Source of the DNA: Alphaproteobacteria bacterium
GTDB taxonomy: Bacteria; Pseudomonadota; Alphaproteobacteria; Rhodobacterales; Rhodobacteraceae
NCBI GenBank assembly: GCA_024277955.1
Contig: JAJRUE010000254.1
Span: 1 to 31,333, forward strand
Reading direction: 5' to 3'
Length of the DNA stretch: 31,333 nucleotides
The notes under the pieces are model-generated. The model did no database searches. It was not told where the DNA came from and saw only the letters and a list, made by a program, of their open reading frames with translations. This document shows positions 22,974-30,621 of the stretch, piece after piece. How positions within the stretch are numbered: the stretch's first letter is position 1; each line of letters starts with the position of its first letter. The position numbers and the translations under genes were made by a program.

Positions 22974-23507
22974 TTACCTCACGATCGTGCCGGTCCGGCG
23001 GATCTTGCGTTGCAAAAGAAGCGTGCCATACAGCAGCGCTTCGGCGGTTGGCGGGCAGCCGGGCACGTAAACGTCCACCGGCACGATGCGGTCGCAGCCG
23101 CGCACCACCGAATAGGAATAGTGGTAATAGCCGCCGCCATTGGCGCAGCTGCCCATCGAGATCACATAGCGCGGCTCGGGCATCTGGTCGTAGACCTTGC
23201 GCAGCGCCGGCGCCATCTTGTTGGTCAGCGTGCCGGCGACGATCATCAGATCGGACTGGCGCGGAGACGCGCGCGGCGCGGTGCCGAAGCGTTCCAGGTC
23301 GTAGCGAGGCATGGCGGCGTGCATCATTTCCACCGCGCAGCAGGCCAGCCCGAAGGTCATCCAGTGCAGGGAACCCGTGCGCGCCCAGTTGACGATATCC
23401 TCGGTCGAGGTCAGCAGGAAACCCTTGTCCTGCAGGTCCTTGTTCATCGCCTGGACGGTGACTTCCTTGTCGGCGCCGGCGGTGTTGGCTGCGGTGCTCA
23501 CTCCCAT
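22974..23507 (-). CDS. nuoB: NADH-quinone oxidoreductase subunit B
   Basis: A 177-residue subunit carrying the terminal [4Fe-4S] cluster N2 that reduces quinone. The four ligands are Cys56 and Cys57 (GLACCAVEMM), Cys121 (MGSCANGGG) and Cys151 (VPGCPPTAEALLYG). Three starts are possible. The ATG at 23507 (MGVSTAANTAG) overlaps nuoA by 10 nt and fits the family N-terminus as I recall it, with AAAGGGG about 9 nt upstream. The GTG at 23501 gives a GTGA overlap with nuoA. The ATG at 23528 lacks a ribosome-binding site. I prefer 23507. Confidence 0.97.
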   Translation of the reverse strand: MGVSTAANTAGADKEVTVQAMNKDLQDKGFLLTSTEDIVNWARTGSLHWMTFGLACCAVEMMHAAMPRYDLERFGTAPRASPRQSDLMIVAGTLTNKMAPALRKVYDQMPEPRYVISMGSCANGGGYYHYSYSVVRGCDRIVPVDVYVPGCPPTAEALLYGTLLLQRKIRRTGTIVR

Positions 23508-23863
23508 TCCAGCGCCCCTTTCTTCCATTCATAGGCGAAACCGACGGTCAGCACCCCCAGAAACACCATCATCGACCAGAACCCCACCAGCCCGACATCC
23601 TTGAAGGCCACGGCCCAGGGGAACAGAAAGGCGATTTCCAGGTCGAAAATGATGAACAGGATGGCGACCAGGTAGTAGCGCACGTCGAATTTCATCCGCG
23701 CATCGTCAAAGGCGTTGAACCCGCATTCGTAGGCGCTGATCTTTTCCGGGTCCGGGTTGCGCACGGCGATCACGACCGCGGCCATGATCAGCACGATCCC
23801 GAGCGCCACGGCAACGGCAAAGAATATCACGATAGGGAGGTATTCCCGAAGCAGCTCTTCCAC
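23498..23863 (-). CDS. nuoA: NADH-quinone oxidoreductase subunit A
   Basis: A 121-residue three-helix membrane subunit of complex I and the first gene of the operon. NPDPEKISAYECGFNAFDDA is the conserved loop containing the cysteine that marks the deactive state in mitochondrial ND3. FDLEIAFLFPWAVAF is the second conserved segment. The frame runs far upstream, but the GTG at 23863 is chosen because the family starts MEE(L/M)LREYLPI and AAAGGAG lies 6 nt before it. The stop overlaps nuoB. Confidence 0.97.
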   Translation of the reverse strand: MEELLREYLPIVIFFAVAVALGIVLIMAAVVIAVRNPDPEKISAYECGFNAFDDARMKFDVRYYLVAILFIIFDLEIAFLFPWAVAFKDVGLVGFWSMMVFLGVLTVGFAYEWKKGALEWE

Positions 23864-23869
23864 TTGTGG

Positions 23870-23876
23870 CTCCTTT
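23870..23876 (-). promoter_or_regulatory. Ribosome-binding site for the nuoA GTG start
   Basis: AAAGGAG on the minus strand lies six bases before the GTG at 23863. It supports this non-ATG start over the long open frame upstream. Confidence 0.85.
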
Positions 23877-23906
23877 GATGGGCGGCCAATGATGCTGGCT
23901 CGGCTC

Positions 23907-23935
23907 GGTTTAACGCCGCACCGCGGCAGGGTCAA
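23907..23935 (-). promoter_or_regulatory. nuoA: Candidate sigma-70-type promoter of the nuo operon
   Basis: On the minus strand TTGACC (23935-23930) is followed after 17 bp by TAAACC (23912-23907). The spacer contains a GCCGCGGTGCGGC dyad. A start site near 23900 would give a leader of about 36 nt before nuoA. The -10 box is weak against TATAAT, as is common in GC-rich alphaproteobacteria. This is the only plausible promoter I see between the liu and nuo genes. Confidence 0.5.
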
Positions 23936-23959
23936 CCGAAGGTCGGGCGCGAAAGGCGC

Positions 23960-23988
23960 TGATTTGCATGCGATTGTGCACGAAATCA
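23960..23988. promoter_or_regulatory. AT-rich dyad upstream of the nuo promoter
   Basis: Six-base arms TGATTT and AAATCA are separated by 17 bp that contain the palindromes GCATGC and GTGCAC. The element lies about 25 bp upstream of the candidate -35 box and is markedly less GC-rich than its surroundings. It could be a regulator site. No known consensus is matched with confidence. Confidence 0.3.
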
Positions 23989-24036
23989 CGCCTGGTTCGC
24001 GTCCGGCGCGGCTCGGGGCCGTGGGCGACGGGCGAC

Positions 24037-24825
24037 TCAGCTCCGGGTTGCCCAGGGGGGCGGTTCGCGGGCAAAGAAGGCGGCGATTCCGTCGCGCGCC
24101 TCGGCGCTTTCCCAGCGCGCCACCAGGGCGGCGATGGTGCGGTCGATCAGCGCCTCGTCGATCACCGGCCCCAGGTCGCGCAGCAGCGCCTTGGCTTCGG
24201 CCACCGCGCCGGGGGCGCAGGCCAGGTAGGGCGTCGCCTCGGCCAGCGCCGCTTCGCCAAGCGCCTCTGCCGGCACCGCGCGCGCCACCAGACCCTGCGC
24301 CACCGCTTCGGGCGCATCGAACAGGCGCGCCGACATGAACACGCGGCGCGCGCGCGCTTCGCCCATGCGGGCCACCACATAGGGGCCGATGGTGGCCGGG
24401 ATCAGCCCCAGCCGGGTTTCGGTCAGCCCGAACCGCGCGTGATCGGCCGCCACCACCACGTCGCAGACCGACATCAGCCCGATGCCGCCGCCAAAGGCGT
24501 TGCCCTGCACCGCCCCGATCAGCGGCTTGGGCATGGTGTTGAGCGCGTTCAGCATCATCGCCAGCTTGCGCGCTTCGGCGGCGCGCGTGGCGGCGTCGGC
24601 GCGCATCTGCTGGCGCATCCAGTCCAGATCGCCGCCGGCGCAAAAGCTCTTGCCCTCGCCGGTCAGGATGACCGCGCGCACCGTGTCGTCGCGGCCCAGC
24701 GCGCCCGCCGCTTCGGTCAGCTCGGCGATCATCTGGCCGGACATGGCGTTGTGCTTTTGCGCCCGCGCAAGCGTCAGCGTGGCGATGCCCCGCCCGTCGG
24801 TTCCGATCGTGATCGTTTCAGCCAT
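24037..24825 (-). CDS. liuC: Methylglutaconyl-CoA hydratase (enoyl-CoA hydratase family)
   Basis: A 262-residue crotonase-fold enzyme that in this setting hydrates 3-methylglutaconyl-CoA to HMG-CoA in leucine degradation. The oxyanion-hole region KSFCAGGDLDWMRQ (FCAGGDLDWM is characteristic of this branch) and VQGNAFGGGIGLMSVCDVVVA are present, followed by FGLTETRLGLIPATIGPYV, which contains the catalytic acidic region. The ATG at 24825 shares a base with the HMG-CoA lyase stop (TGATG). It is the last liu gene. No hairpin-plus-T-run terminator follows, so read-through into nuo is possible. The specific substrate is inferred from the neighbours. Confidence 0.94.
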   Translation of the reverse strand: MAETITIGTDGRGIATLTLARAQKHNAMSGQMIAELTEAAGALGRDDTVRAVILTGEGKSFCAGGDLDWMRQQMRADAATRAAEARKLAMMLNALNTMPKPLIGAVQGNAFGGGIGLMSVCDVVVAADHARFGLTETRLGLIPATIGPYVVARMGEARARRVFMSARLFDAPEAVAQGLVARAVPAEALGEAALAEATPYLACAPGAVAEAKALLRDLGPVIDEALIDRTIAALVARWESAEARDGIAAFFAREPPPWATRS

Positions 24826-25679
24826 CAGCTTTCCCGCATCTTTCGGGCCATGTCGGCCGCGCGTTGCAAAATGCCGGCGTCCAGGCCGGTGTCAGAGCCC
24901 AGGTCGCGCAGCCGGGCGTCCACCGCTTCGGTGGCGACGTTGCCGGCGGCCCCGGGCGCATAGGGGCAGCCGCCCAGCCCGCCCACGGCGGCGTCGAACA
25001 CCCGCAGACCCATTTGCAGCGACAGTTCGATGTTTTCCAGCGCCCGCCCGGCGGTGTCATGGAAATGCCCGGCCAGGCGCGCCGCCGGCAGGCGCGCCAG
25101 CACCGCGTCCAGCATTGCGCCGACGGTGCCGGGCGTCCCCTGCCCGATCGTGTCGCCCAGCGAAACCTCGTAGCAGCCCATTTCGATCAGCGCCTGCGCC
25201 ACCTCGGCCACCGCGCCCGGCGGCGTCGGGCCATCGTAGGGGCAGTCGGTCACGCAGGACACATAGCCCCGGACCTTCAATTTCTCGGCCAAGGCGGCCT
25301 CTACCACCGGCCTGAACCGGTCCAGACTTTCAGAAATCGAACAATTTATGTTTGCCTGGCTGAAGCCTTCGCTGGCCGAGCCGAACACGGCGATTTCATC
25401 GACCCCGGCGGCAAGCGCGCGTTCAAGCCCGCGCATGTTCGGCACCAGCGCCGCGTAAGCGACGCCGGGCGCGCGGCGGATGCCCGCCAGCACCTCGCCG
25501 CTGTCGGCCATCTGCGGCACCCATTTCGGGCTGACGAAACTGGCCACCTCGATGCGCCGGAAACCCGCCGTCGACAGCAGATCGATCAGCGCGATCTTCT
25601 GTGCCGTCGGGATCCTCCGGCTTTCGTTTTGCAGCCCGTCGCGGGGGCCGACCTCGAATATCTCGACGGTTTCAGGCAT
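24825..25679 (-). CDS. liuE: Hydroxymethylglutaryl-CoA lyase
   Basis: A 284-residue TIM-barrel lyase of the DRE-TIM family that cleaves HMG-CoA to acetyl-CoA and acetoacetate. The N-terminal EVGPRDGLQNE (residues 10-20) provides metal and catalytic residues. The HxH-type metal motif is in LAGHFHDTAGRALENI. The catalytic loop VGGLGGCPYAPGAAGN has Cys238. Length matches the bacterial enzyme. The frame continues upstream, but the ATG at 25679 is the family start and overlaps the GST stop by 8 nt. Also named mvaB in some genomes. Confidence 0.96.
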   Translation of the reverse strand: MPETVEIFEVGPRDGLQNESRRIPTAQKIALIDLLSTAGFRRIEVASFVSPKWVPQMADSGEVLAGIRRAPGVAYAALVPNMRGLERALAAGVDEIAVFGSASEGFSQANINCSISESLDRFRPVVEAALAEKLKVRGYVSCVTDCPYDGPTPPGAVAEVAQALIEMGCYEVSLGDTIGQGTPGTVGAMLDAVLARLPAARLAGHFHDTAGRALENIELSLQMGLRVFDAAVGGLGGCPYAPGAAGNVATEAVDARLRDLGSDTGLDAGILQRAADMARKMRES

Positions 25680-26328
25680 CGGGCACCGGATAGAACGGTT
25701 GCTTGTAGATTTCCGCGGGCCCGTCCTGGGCCAGCGCCGCCTGGAACGCCGGGCGCGCCTCGAGCCGGGCCAGGTAGGCTTCCACCCCCGGCAGCAGGTC
25801 CAGCGGCACAAAGCGCTTGGCCACCATCACGCCGTAGCCGACGTTGGTATCCACCACCGAAAACCCGCTTTCCAGCAGCCAGTCGCGGCGCGACACCACC
25901 CGGTCCACCACTTCGAGCACCTTTTCCAGCCGCCGGGCTTCGAGCTTCATCAGCACCGGGCTGCGCATTTCGTCCTTGAACAGCACGATATGCTGCTGGG
26001 TGAGCGCCGCCAGGTGCTGGCCGATGGTTTCGGCGTAATGCAGCCATTCGAGCCAGTCCACGCGCTCGTCCGCTCCCGGCGCGCGCCACAGCGGGCTGTC
26101 GCGGCTTTCGCACAGATATTCGGTGATCGCGCCGCTTTCGAAGATCACCCGGCCGTCGATTTCAAGCGCCGGCACCCGGCCTGCCGGCGATATCGCTAGA
26201 TACGCGCCGCTGCGCAGCTCGCCGGTGAAAAACGAGTGGTGTTCCACCTCGAAATCCAGCCCCATTTCGTGCAGCAGCCACAGCGTGCGTAACGAGCGCG
26301 CCTGGGCGCAGTGGTGCAGCCGGATCAT
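25672..26328 (-). CDS. Glutathione S-transferase family protein
   Basis: A 218-residue cytoplasmic protein. The N-terminal thioredoxin-like domain has HHCAQARSLRTLWLLHEMGL (residues 5-24), with the bacterial GST Ser near position 12, then the conserved cis-Pro region SPAGRVPALEIDG and the gamma-glutamate-binding ESGAITEYL. The C-terminal all-helical domain contains FSVVDTNVGYGVMVAKRF, a variant of the usual N-capping box. It sits inside the liu operon: the ATG at 26328 overlaps the stop of the carboxylase alpha gene by 4 nt, and its end overlaps HMG-CoA lyase by 8 nt. The substrate is unknown; removal of reactive enoyl-CoA or aldehyde by-products is a guess. Confidence 0.92.
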   Translation of the reverse strand: MIRLHHCAQARSLRTLWLLHEMGLDFEVEHHSFFTGELRSGAYLAISPAGRVPALEIDGRVIFESGAITEYLCESRDSPLWRAPGADERVDWLEWLHYAETIGQHLAALTQQHIVLFKDEMRSPVLMKLEARRLEKVLEVVDRVVSRRDWLLESGFSVVDTNVGYGVMVAKRFVPLDLLPGVEAYLARLEARPAFQAALAQDGPAEIYKQPFYPVPDA

Positions 26329-28307
26329 GGCGTTTCCTCCAGCCGGATCAGGGCGGCGCCGGCTTCCACCTGATCGCCGGCGGCGACGAAAACCTCGGCC
26401 ACCGTGCCGTCGCGCGCCGCGCGCAGGGTATGTTCCATCTTCATCGCCTCCAACAGGGCCAGCCGGTCGCCGGTGCTGACCGCCTGCCCCGGCCCGGCAA
26501 AGATCGCCTTGACCAGACCGGGCATGGGCGCTTCGACCAGATCGCCCGACCCGCCTTCGCCGCCCGCAACCGCAAGCGGATCGACCAGCGCAAATTCGCG
26601 GGCTTCTCGCGAGAATACCACAACCGCGTCGCCAATGCGCCGGCCCCGCAGCGCCGCCCCGTCGGGGCCGACCCAGCCCGACGCGCGCCAGTGGAAGGCG
26701 ATGGGGTCTTGCGGGCCCGCTTCGGGCGGCGCGGCTTGCGCGGCCCCGGCTGCGCGCGTCACGGTCACAACGAGGCGTTCGGCCCCCTCATGGCGCAGAC
26801 GGGCGGTGATCGGGCAGGCGCCATCGCACAGGGTCACGCTTTGCGCCATCGGTTCCCACAGGGCGAACCCGCGCGCGGGCGCAGGCGGCGCATCCAGCCC
26901 CGCCGCCAGCACCGCCGCGGCCGCGATATCGACATCCGAGGCGGCATCCTGCGCGCAAAGCGCATCCAGGCGGCGGTCGATCAGCCCGGTATCGACATTC
27001 CCGGTGGCGAAATCGTCTTCGCGTACCAGCCGGCCCAGAAAGGCCAGGTTGGTCACGGTGCCGGCCACCTCGGTTCGCGCCAGCGCCGCCGACAGTTTCG
27101 CCAGCGCAAGTTCGCGGGTGGCGCCGTGGGTGATGATCTTGGCGATCATCGGGTCGTAGAACGGGGAAATCACATCGCCCTGGCGCACCCCGGTATCGGC
27201 GCGCACGCCATCGGGAAAGCGCAGGTGCTTCAGCGTGCCGGTCGCCGGCAGGAACCCCTTGGGCACGTCCTCGGCGTACAGGCGGGCCTCGATGGCGTGG
27301 CCGGTGCAACTGATGTCCTGCTGGCGCGCCGGCAGGGGTTCACCGGCGGCGACGCGCAGCTGCCATTCCACCAGATCGATGCCGGTGATCGCCTCGCTCA
27401 CCGGGTGTTCGACCTGAAGCCGGGTGTTCATTTCCATGAACCAGAACCGGTCCGCCGACAGGCCGCCGGCGGCATCGACGATGAATTCCACCGTGCCCGC
27501 GCCGCTGTAGCCGATGGCGCGCGCGGCGCGAACCGCGGCATCGCCCATCGCCGCGCGCATGTCTTCGGTCATGCCCGGCGCGGGGGCTTCCTCGATCACC
27601 TTCTGATGGCGGCGCTGCAGGGAACAGTCGCGCTCATACAGATGCACCGCGCGGTCGCCATCGCCGAAAACCTGCACCTCGATATGGCGCGGCTTTTCGA
27701 TGAACTTTTCCACCAGAACCGCATCGTTGCCAAAGGCCCCCGCCGCTTCCGCCCGGGCCGAGGCCAGCGCTTCGGCGAAATCCGCCGCCCGGTCAACCCG
27801 GCGCATGCCCTTGCCGCCGCCGCCCGCCACCGCCTTGATCAGCACCGGAAAGCCGATCTTGCCGGCGCGCTCCAACAGCCGGCCGCCATCCTGATCGTCG
27901 CCGTGATAGCCCGGCACCACCGGCACCCCGGCCCGTTCCATCAACCGCTTGGCGGCGTCCTTGAGCCCCATCGCCCGGATCGCCCCGGCCGAGGGCCCGA
28001 TGAACACCAGCCCCGCCGCCTCGACGGCCTCCACGAAATCCGGGTTTTCGGACAGAAAGCCATAGCCCGGGTGGATCGCCTGGGCACCCGTGTCCAGCGC
28101 CGCCCGGATGATCGCGTCGGCCCGCAAATAGCTTTCGCCCGGCGCCGATCCCCCGATATGCACCGCGCGGTCGGCCATCTCGACGTGGCGCGCGGCGCGG
28201 TCGGTATCCGAATACACGGCCACCGTCTCGACGCCCAGACGCCGGGCCGTGTCGATGATCCGGCAGGCGATTTCGCCCCGGTTGGCGATCAGGATGCGGC
28301 GGAACAT
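26325..28307 (-). CDS. liuD: Methylcrotonyl-CoA carboxylase alpha (biotin) subunit
   Basis: A 660-residue biotin-dependent carboxylase subunit. It has an N-terminal biotin carboxylase (FRRILIANRGEIACRII), the ATP-grasp glycine loop KAVAGGGGKGMRRV, and FMEMNTRLQVEHPVSEAITG. A connector follows, then a C-terminal biotinyl domain with EAMKMEHTL, in which Lys623 is the biotin site. With LiuB it carboxylates 3-methylcrotonyl-CoA; it resembles PCC and geranyl-CoA carboxylase alpha subunits, so the assignment rests on its neighbours (IVD, HMG-CoA lyase, hydratase). The frame extends upstream, but the ATG at 28307 is the family start with GGAGGG 8 nt before it. The upstream gap holds an inverted-repeat element. 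Confidence 0.95.
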   Translation of the reverse strand: MFRRILIANRGEIACRIIDTARRLGVETVAVYSDTDRAARHVEMADRAVHIGGSAPGESYLRADAIIRAALDTGAQAIHPGYGFLSENPDFVEAVEAAGLVFIGPSAGAIRAMGLKDAAKRLMERAGVPVVPGYHGDDQDGGRLLERAGKIGFPVLIKAVAGGGGKGMRRVDRAADFAEALASARAEAAGAFGNDAVLVEKFIEKPRHIEVQVFGDGDRAVHLYERDCSLQRRHQKVIEEAPAPGMTEDMRAAMGDAAVRAARAIGYSGAGTVEFIVDAAGGLSADRFWFMEMNTRLQVEHPVSEAITGIDLVEWQLRVAAGEPLPARQQDISCTGHAIEARLYAEDVPKGFLPATGTLKHLRFPDGVRADTGVRQGDVISPFYDPMIAKIITHGATRELALAKLSAALARTEVAGTVTNLAFLGRLVREDDFATGNVDTGLIDRRLDALCAQDAASDVDIAAAAVLAAGLDAPPAPARGFALWEPMAQSVTLCDGACPITARLRHEGAERLVVTVTRAAGAAQAAPPEAGPQDPIAFHWRASGWVGPDGAALRGRRIGDAVVVFSREAREFALVDPLAVAGGEGGSGDLVEAPMPGLVKAIFAGPGQAVSTGDRLALLEAMKMEHTLRAARDGTVAEVFVAAGDQVEAGAALIRLEETP

Positions 28308-28327
28308 CAGCGCCGCCCTCCGGCCAC

Positions 28328-28348
28328 GCGGGGGCTGCCTGCCCCCGC
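28328..28348. repeat. GC-rich hairpin within the liuB-liuD intergenic repeat
   Basis: A perfect 8-bp stem GCGGGGGC / GCCCCCGC with a 5-nt loop TGCCT. It lies directly beside the larger inverted repeat at 28355-28409, and the two together look like one composite element. On the minus strand it comes after that repeat and about 20 nt before the liuD start. Confidence 0.85.
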
Positions 28349-28354
28349 ACCCCC

Positions 28355-28409
28355 GGAAGTATTTTCGCAAAGAAGAAGCTGCAGGTTTCTTCTTTGTCCA
28401 AATACTCCC
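28355..28409. repeat. Imperfect inverted repeat with 25-nt arms between liuB and liuD
   Basis: The left arm (28355-28379) begins GGAAGTATTTT and ends CAAAGAAGAAGC. The right arm (28385-28409), read on the minus strand, begins GGGAGTATTTGG and ends CAAAGAAGAAAC. Most positions match, and a 5-nt loop separates the arms. The A/T-rich AGTATTT and AAAGAAGAA blocks stand out against the GC-rich background. It closely resembles an intergenic repeat I associate with many Rhodobacteraceae genomes. Its position inside an operon suggests an mRNA-level effect such as partial termination or protection of the liuB 3' end. Confidence 0.85.
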
Positions 28410-28424
28410 GCCGGAGGCACAAAA

Positions 28425-30032
28425 TCACATGCGGAACAGGCCAAATCTGGTCTCCTCGATGGGAACGTTCAGGGCTGCGCGCAGGGAAAGCGCCAGCACG
28501 TCGCGCGACTTGCGCGGGTCGATGATGCCATCGTCCCAGAGGCGGGCCGAGGCGTAGAGCGGGTGGCTCTGGCGTTCGAACATCTCTTCGGTCGGGCGTT
28601 TGAAGGCGGCTTCGTCTTCGGCGCTCCATTGGCCGCCAGCGCGTTCGATCGCGTCGCGCTTGACGGTGGCCAGCACGCCCGCCGCCTGTTCGCCGCCCAT
28701 CACCGAGATGCGCGAGTTGGGCCAGGTCCACAAAAAGCGCGGGCCGTAGGCGCGCCCGGCCATGCCGTAGTTGCCCGCACCATACGAGCCGCCGACGATC
28801 ATCGTGATCTTGGGCACCGAGGTTGTTGCGACCGCGGTCACCATCTTGGCGCCGTGGCGCGCGATGCCTTCGTTTTCATATTTCCGCCCCACCATGAAGC
28901 CGGTGATATTCTGCAGGAAAACCAAGGGGATGGAGCGTTGCGAGCAGAGTTCAATGAAATGCGCGCCCTTTTGTGCGCTTTCGGAAAACAGCACCCCGTT
29001 GTTGGCGACGATCCCCACCGGGCAGCCCTCGACATGGGCAAATCCGGTGACCAGGGTCGCGCCGAAACGGGCCTTGAACTCGTCGAACCGAGAACCGTCG
29101 ACGATGCGCGCGATCACCTCGCGGATGTCATAGGGCGTGCGCAGCCCGGCGGGCACCACGTCCAGCAGTTCTTCGGGGTCGTAGGCCGGCGCTTCGGGGC
29201 TTTGCCAGGTCACCGTGTCGGGCATCCGGCGGTTCAGCCCCGCCACCGCCTGACGGGCGAGCGCCAGCGCATGGGCGTCGTCCTCGGCCAGGTAGTCGGC
29301 GACCCCGGAGAGCCGCGTGTGCACGTCGCCGCCGCCAAGGTCTTCGGCGCTGACGACTTCGCCGGTGGCGGCCTTGACCAGCGGCGGGCCGGCGAGGAAG
29401 ATCGTGCCCTGTTCCTTCACGATGATCGACACGTCCGACATCGCCGGCACATAGGCGCCGCCGGCGGTGCACGACCCCATCACCACCGCGATCTGTGCTA
29501 TGCCGCGCGCGCTCATGTTCGCCTGGTTGTAGAAGATGCGGCCGAAGTGGTCGCGGTCGGGGAAGACTTCGTCCTGGTTGGGCAGGTTGGCGCCGCCGGA
29601 ATCCACCAGGTAGATGCAGGGCAGCGCGCATTCGGCGGCGATTTCCTGGGCGCGCAGGTGTTTCTTCACGCTCATCGGATAGTAGGTGCCGCCCTTGACC
29701 GTCGCATCATTGGCCACCACCATCACGTCCTGGCCGTGGACCTGGCCGATGCCGGCGATCAGCCCGGCGCCGGGGGCGGCGCCGTCATACATCCCGTGCG
29801 CCGCCGTCGCGCCGATCTCCAGAAACGCGCTGCCGGGGTCGAGCAGGTTGGCCACCCGGTCGCGCGGCAGCATCTTGCCGCGCGAAAGGTGGCGCGCGCG
29901 GGATTTTTCACCACCACCGGCAGCGGCCAGAGCCGCGGCTGCGCGCACCTCTTCCAGCATCCGCAAATGTGCGGCGCGGTTGGCGCGCGCGTCCTGCGAT
30001 CCGGTGACCAGGGAAGATTTCAGCAGGCTCAT
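28425..30032 (-). CDS. liuB: Methylcrotonyl-CoA carboxylase beta (carboxyltransferase) subunit
   Basis: A 535-residue carboxyltransferase with the two crotonase-like halves of acyl-CoA carboxylases. The N-half has YLVDSGGANLPNQDEVFPD and MGSCTAGGAYVPAMSD, typical of the methylcrotonyl-CoA branch. The C-half has PVGIVANNGVLFSESAQKGA, FLQNITGFMVG and VGGSYGAGNYGMAGRAYGPR. It transfers CO2 from the biotin of LiuD to 3-methylcrotonyl-CoA. The frame is open far upstream, but the ATG at 30032 (MSLLKSSL) is the family start and overlaps the preceding stop by 4 nt (ATGA). The intergenic repeat lies between its stop and liuD. Confidence 0.96.
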   Translation of the reverse strand: MSLLKSSLVTGSQDARANRAAHLRMLEEVRAAAALAAAGGGEKSRARHLSRGKMLPRDRVANLLDPGSAFLEIGATAAHGMYDGAAPGAGLIAGIGQVHGQDVMVVANDATVKGGTYYPMSVKKHLRAQEIAAECALPCIYLVDSGGANLPNQDEVFPDRDHFGRIFYNQANMSARGIAQIAVVMGSCTAGGAYVPAMSDVSIIVKEQGTIFLAGPPLVKAATGEVVSAEDLGGGDVHTRLSGVADYLAEDDAHALALARQAVAGLNRRMPDTVTWQSPEAPAYDPEELLDVVPAGLRTPYDIREVIARIVDGSRFDEFKARFGATLVTGFAHVEGCPVGIVANNGVLFSESAQKGAHFIELCSQRSIPLVFLQNITGFMVGRKYENEGIARHGAKMVTAVATTSVPKITMIVGGSYGAGNYGMAGRAYGPRFLWTWPNSRISVMGGEQAAGVLATVKRDAIERAGGQWSAEDEAAFKRPTEEMFERQSHPLYASARLWDDGIIDPRKSRDVLALSLRAALNVPIEETRFGLFRM

Positions 30033-30607
30033 TCGAAGGTTTCCCGTTTTGCGCGCAGTTCGATCGTGCGTTCGGCGGTCTGGCGCAGGATGCAGTTGGC
30101 TCCGGCGATGTGGCGCATCGAGCCCGATCCCCAGATCGCGAATTCCAGGTCGCATTCGGCGTCGCGGAACGCGATCCAGGCCCGCTGGGCCGCGCGCAGC
30201 CGGTCGGCGCGATTGGCGTATTCGGGGAAATACTCGGCCTCGTCGCGGTCCATTTCCCGCGCCCAGGCCATGGTCCGGCGGTATTCGGCGTTCAGCAGCC
30301 CGTCCCAGACCCGGCTTTCCGCATAGAGACATTGCGAGGTTCCAAGCGTCGATTCGCCGCCCGGTTCCCGGCTGATGCAGGCATCCGCCATCACCCCGAT
30401 GCAGGCCTGGCGCGCCGCACCATCACTGGCCTCGCCATAGCATTGTTCAAGCACCGCCCCGTAGCGCTGCACCAGGTCTTCGCTGGCCGACGACACCGCT
30501 GGCCAGAAAGCCACGGCAACCGCCGCGGCGACGCTGGCGATGCAACGCGACCGGTCACGTGCCGGTCCGAAATCTGACCCGATGTTGCTCCTGGTCGCGT
30601 TGCGCAT
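30029..30607 (-). CDS. Exported LprI/DUF1311-like Cys-rich protein (copy 1)
   Basis: A 192-residue protein with a long basic n-region and hydrophobic IASVAAAVAVAFWPAVSSA, cleaved probably after SSA. The mature part has the LprI-like pattern: QCLYAESRVWDGLLNAEYRR, later LRAAQRAWIAFRDAEC, then a Gly-rich GSGSMR and CILRQTAERTIELR. Six cysteines are in the mature part. The start chosen is the ATG at 30607, with AAGGGGG 8 nt upstream; a TTG at 30625 would overlap the previous stop (TTGA). The stop overlaps liuB by 4 nt. LprI-type proteins in mycobacteria inhibit lysozyme, but the function of this branch is unknown. Confidence 0.85.
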   Translation of the reverse strand: MRNATRSNIGSDFGPARDRSRCIASVAAAVAVAFWPAVSSASEDLVQRYGAVLEQCYGEASDGAARQACIGVMADACISREPGGESTLGTSQCLYAESRVWDGLLNAEYRRTMAWAREMDRDEAEYFPEYANRADRLRAAQRAWIAFRDAECDLEFAIWGSGSMRHIAGANCILRQTAERTIELRAKRETFE

Positions 30608-30621
30608 TGCCACCACCCCCT

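Noticed and set aside
28355..28409. Simple rho-independent terminator after liuB
   Set aside because: The inverted repeat is long but is not followed by a T-run on the minus strand; the flanking part is a GC-rich second hairpin. It is reported as a repeat element, with partial termination only as a possibility.
26430..30326. Plus-strand open frame of 1298 codons
   Set aside because: It lies antisense to liuD and liuB, whose proteins are clearly recognisable. Its translation is low-complexity (His/Arg/Gly/Ala-rich) without motifs, as expected opposite GC-rich genes with strong third-position bias.
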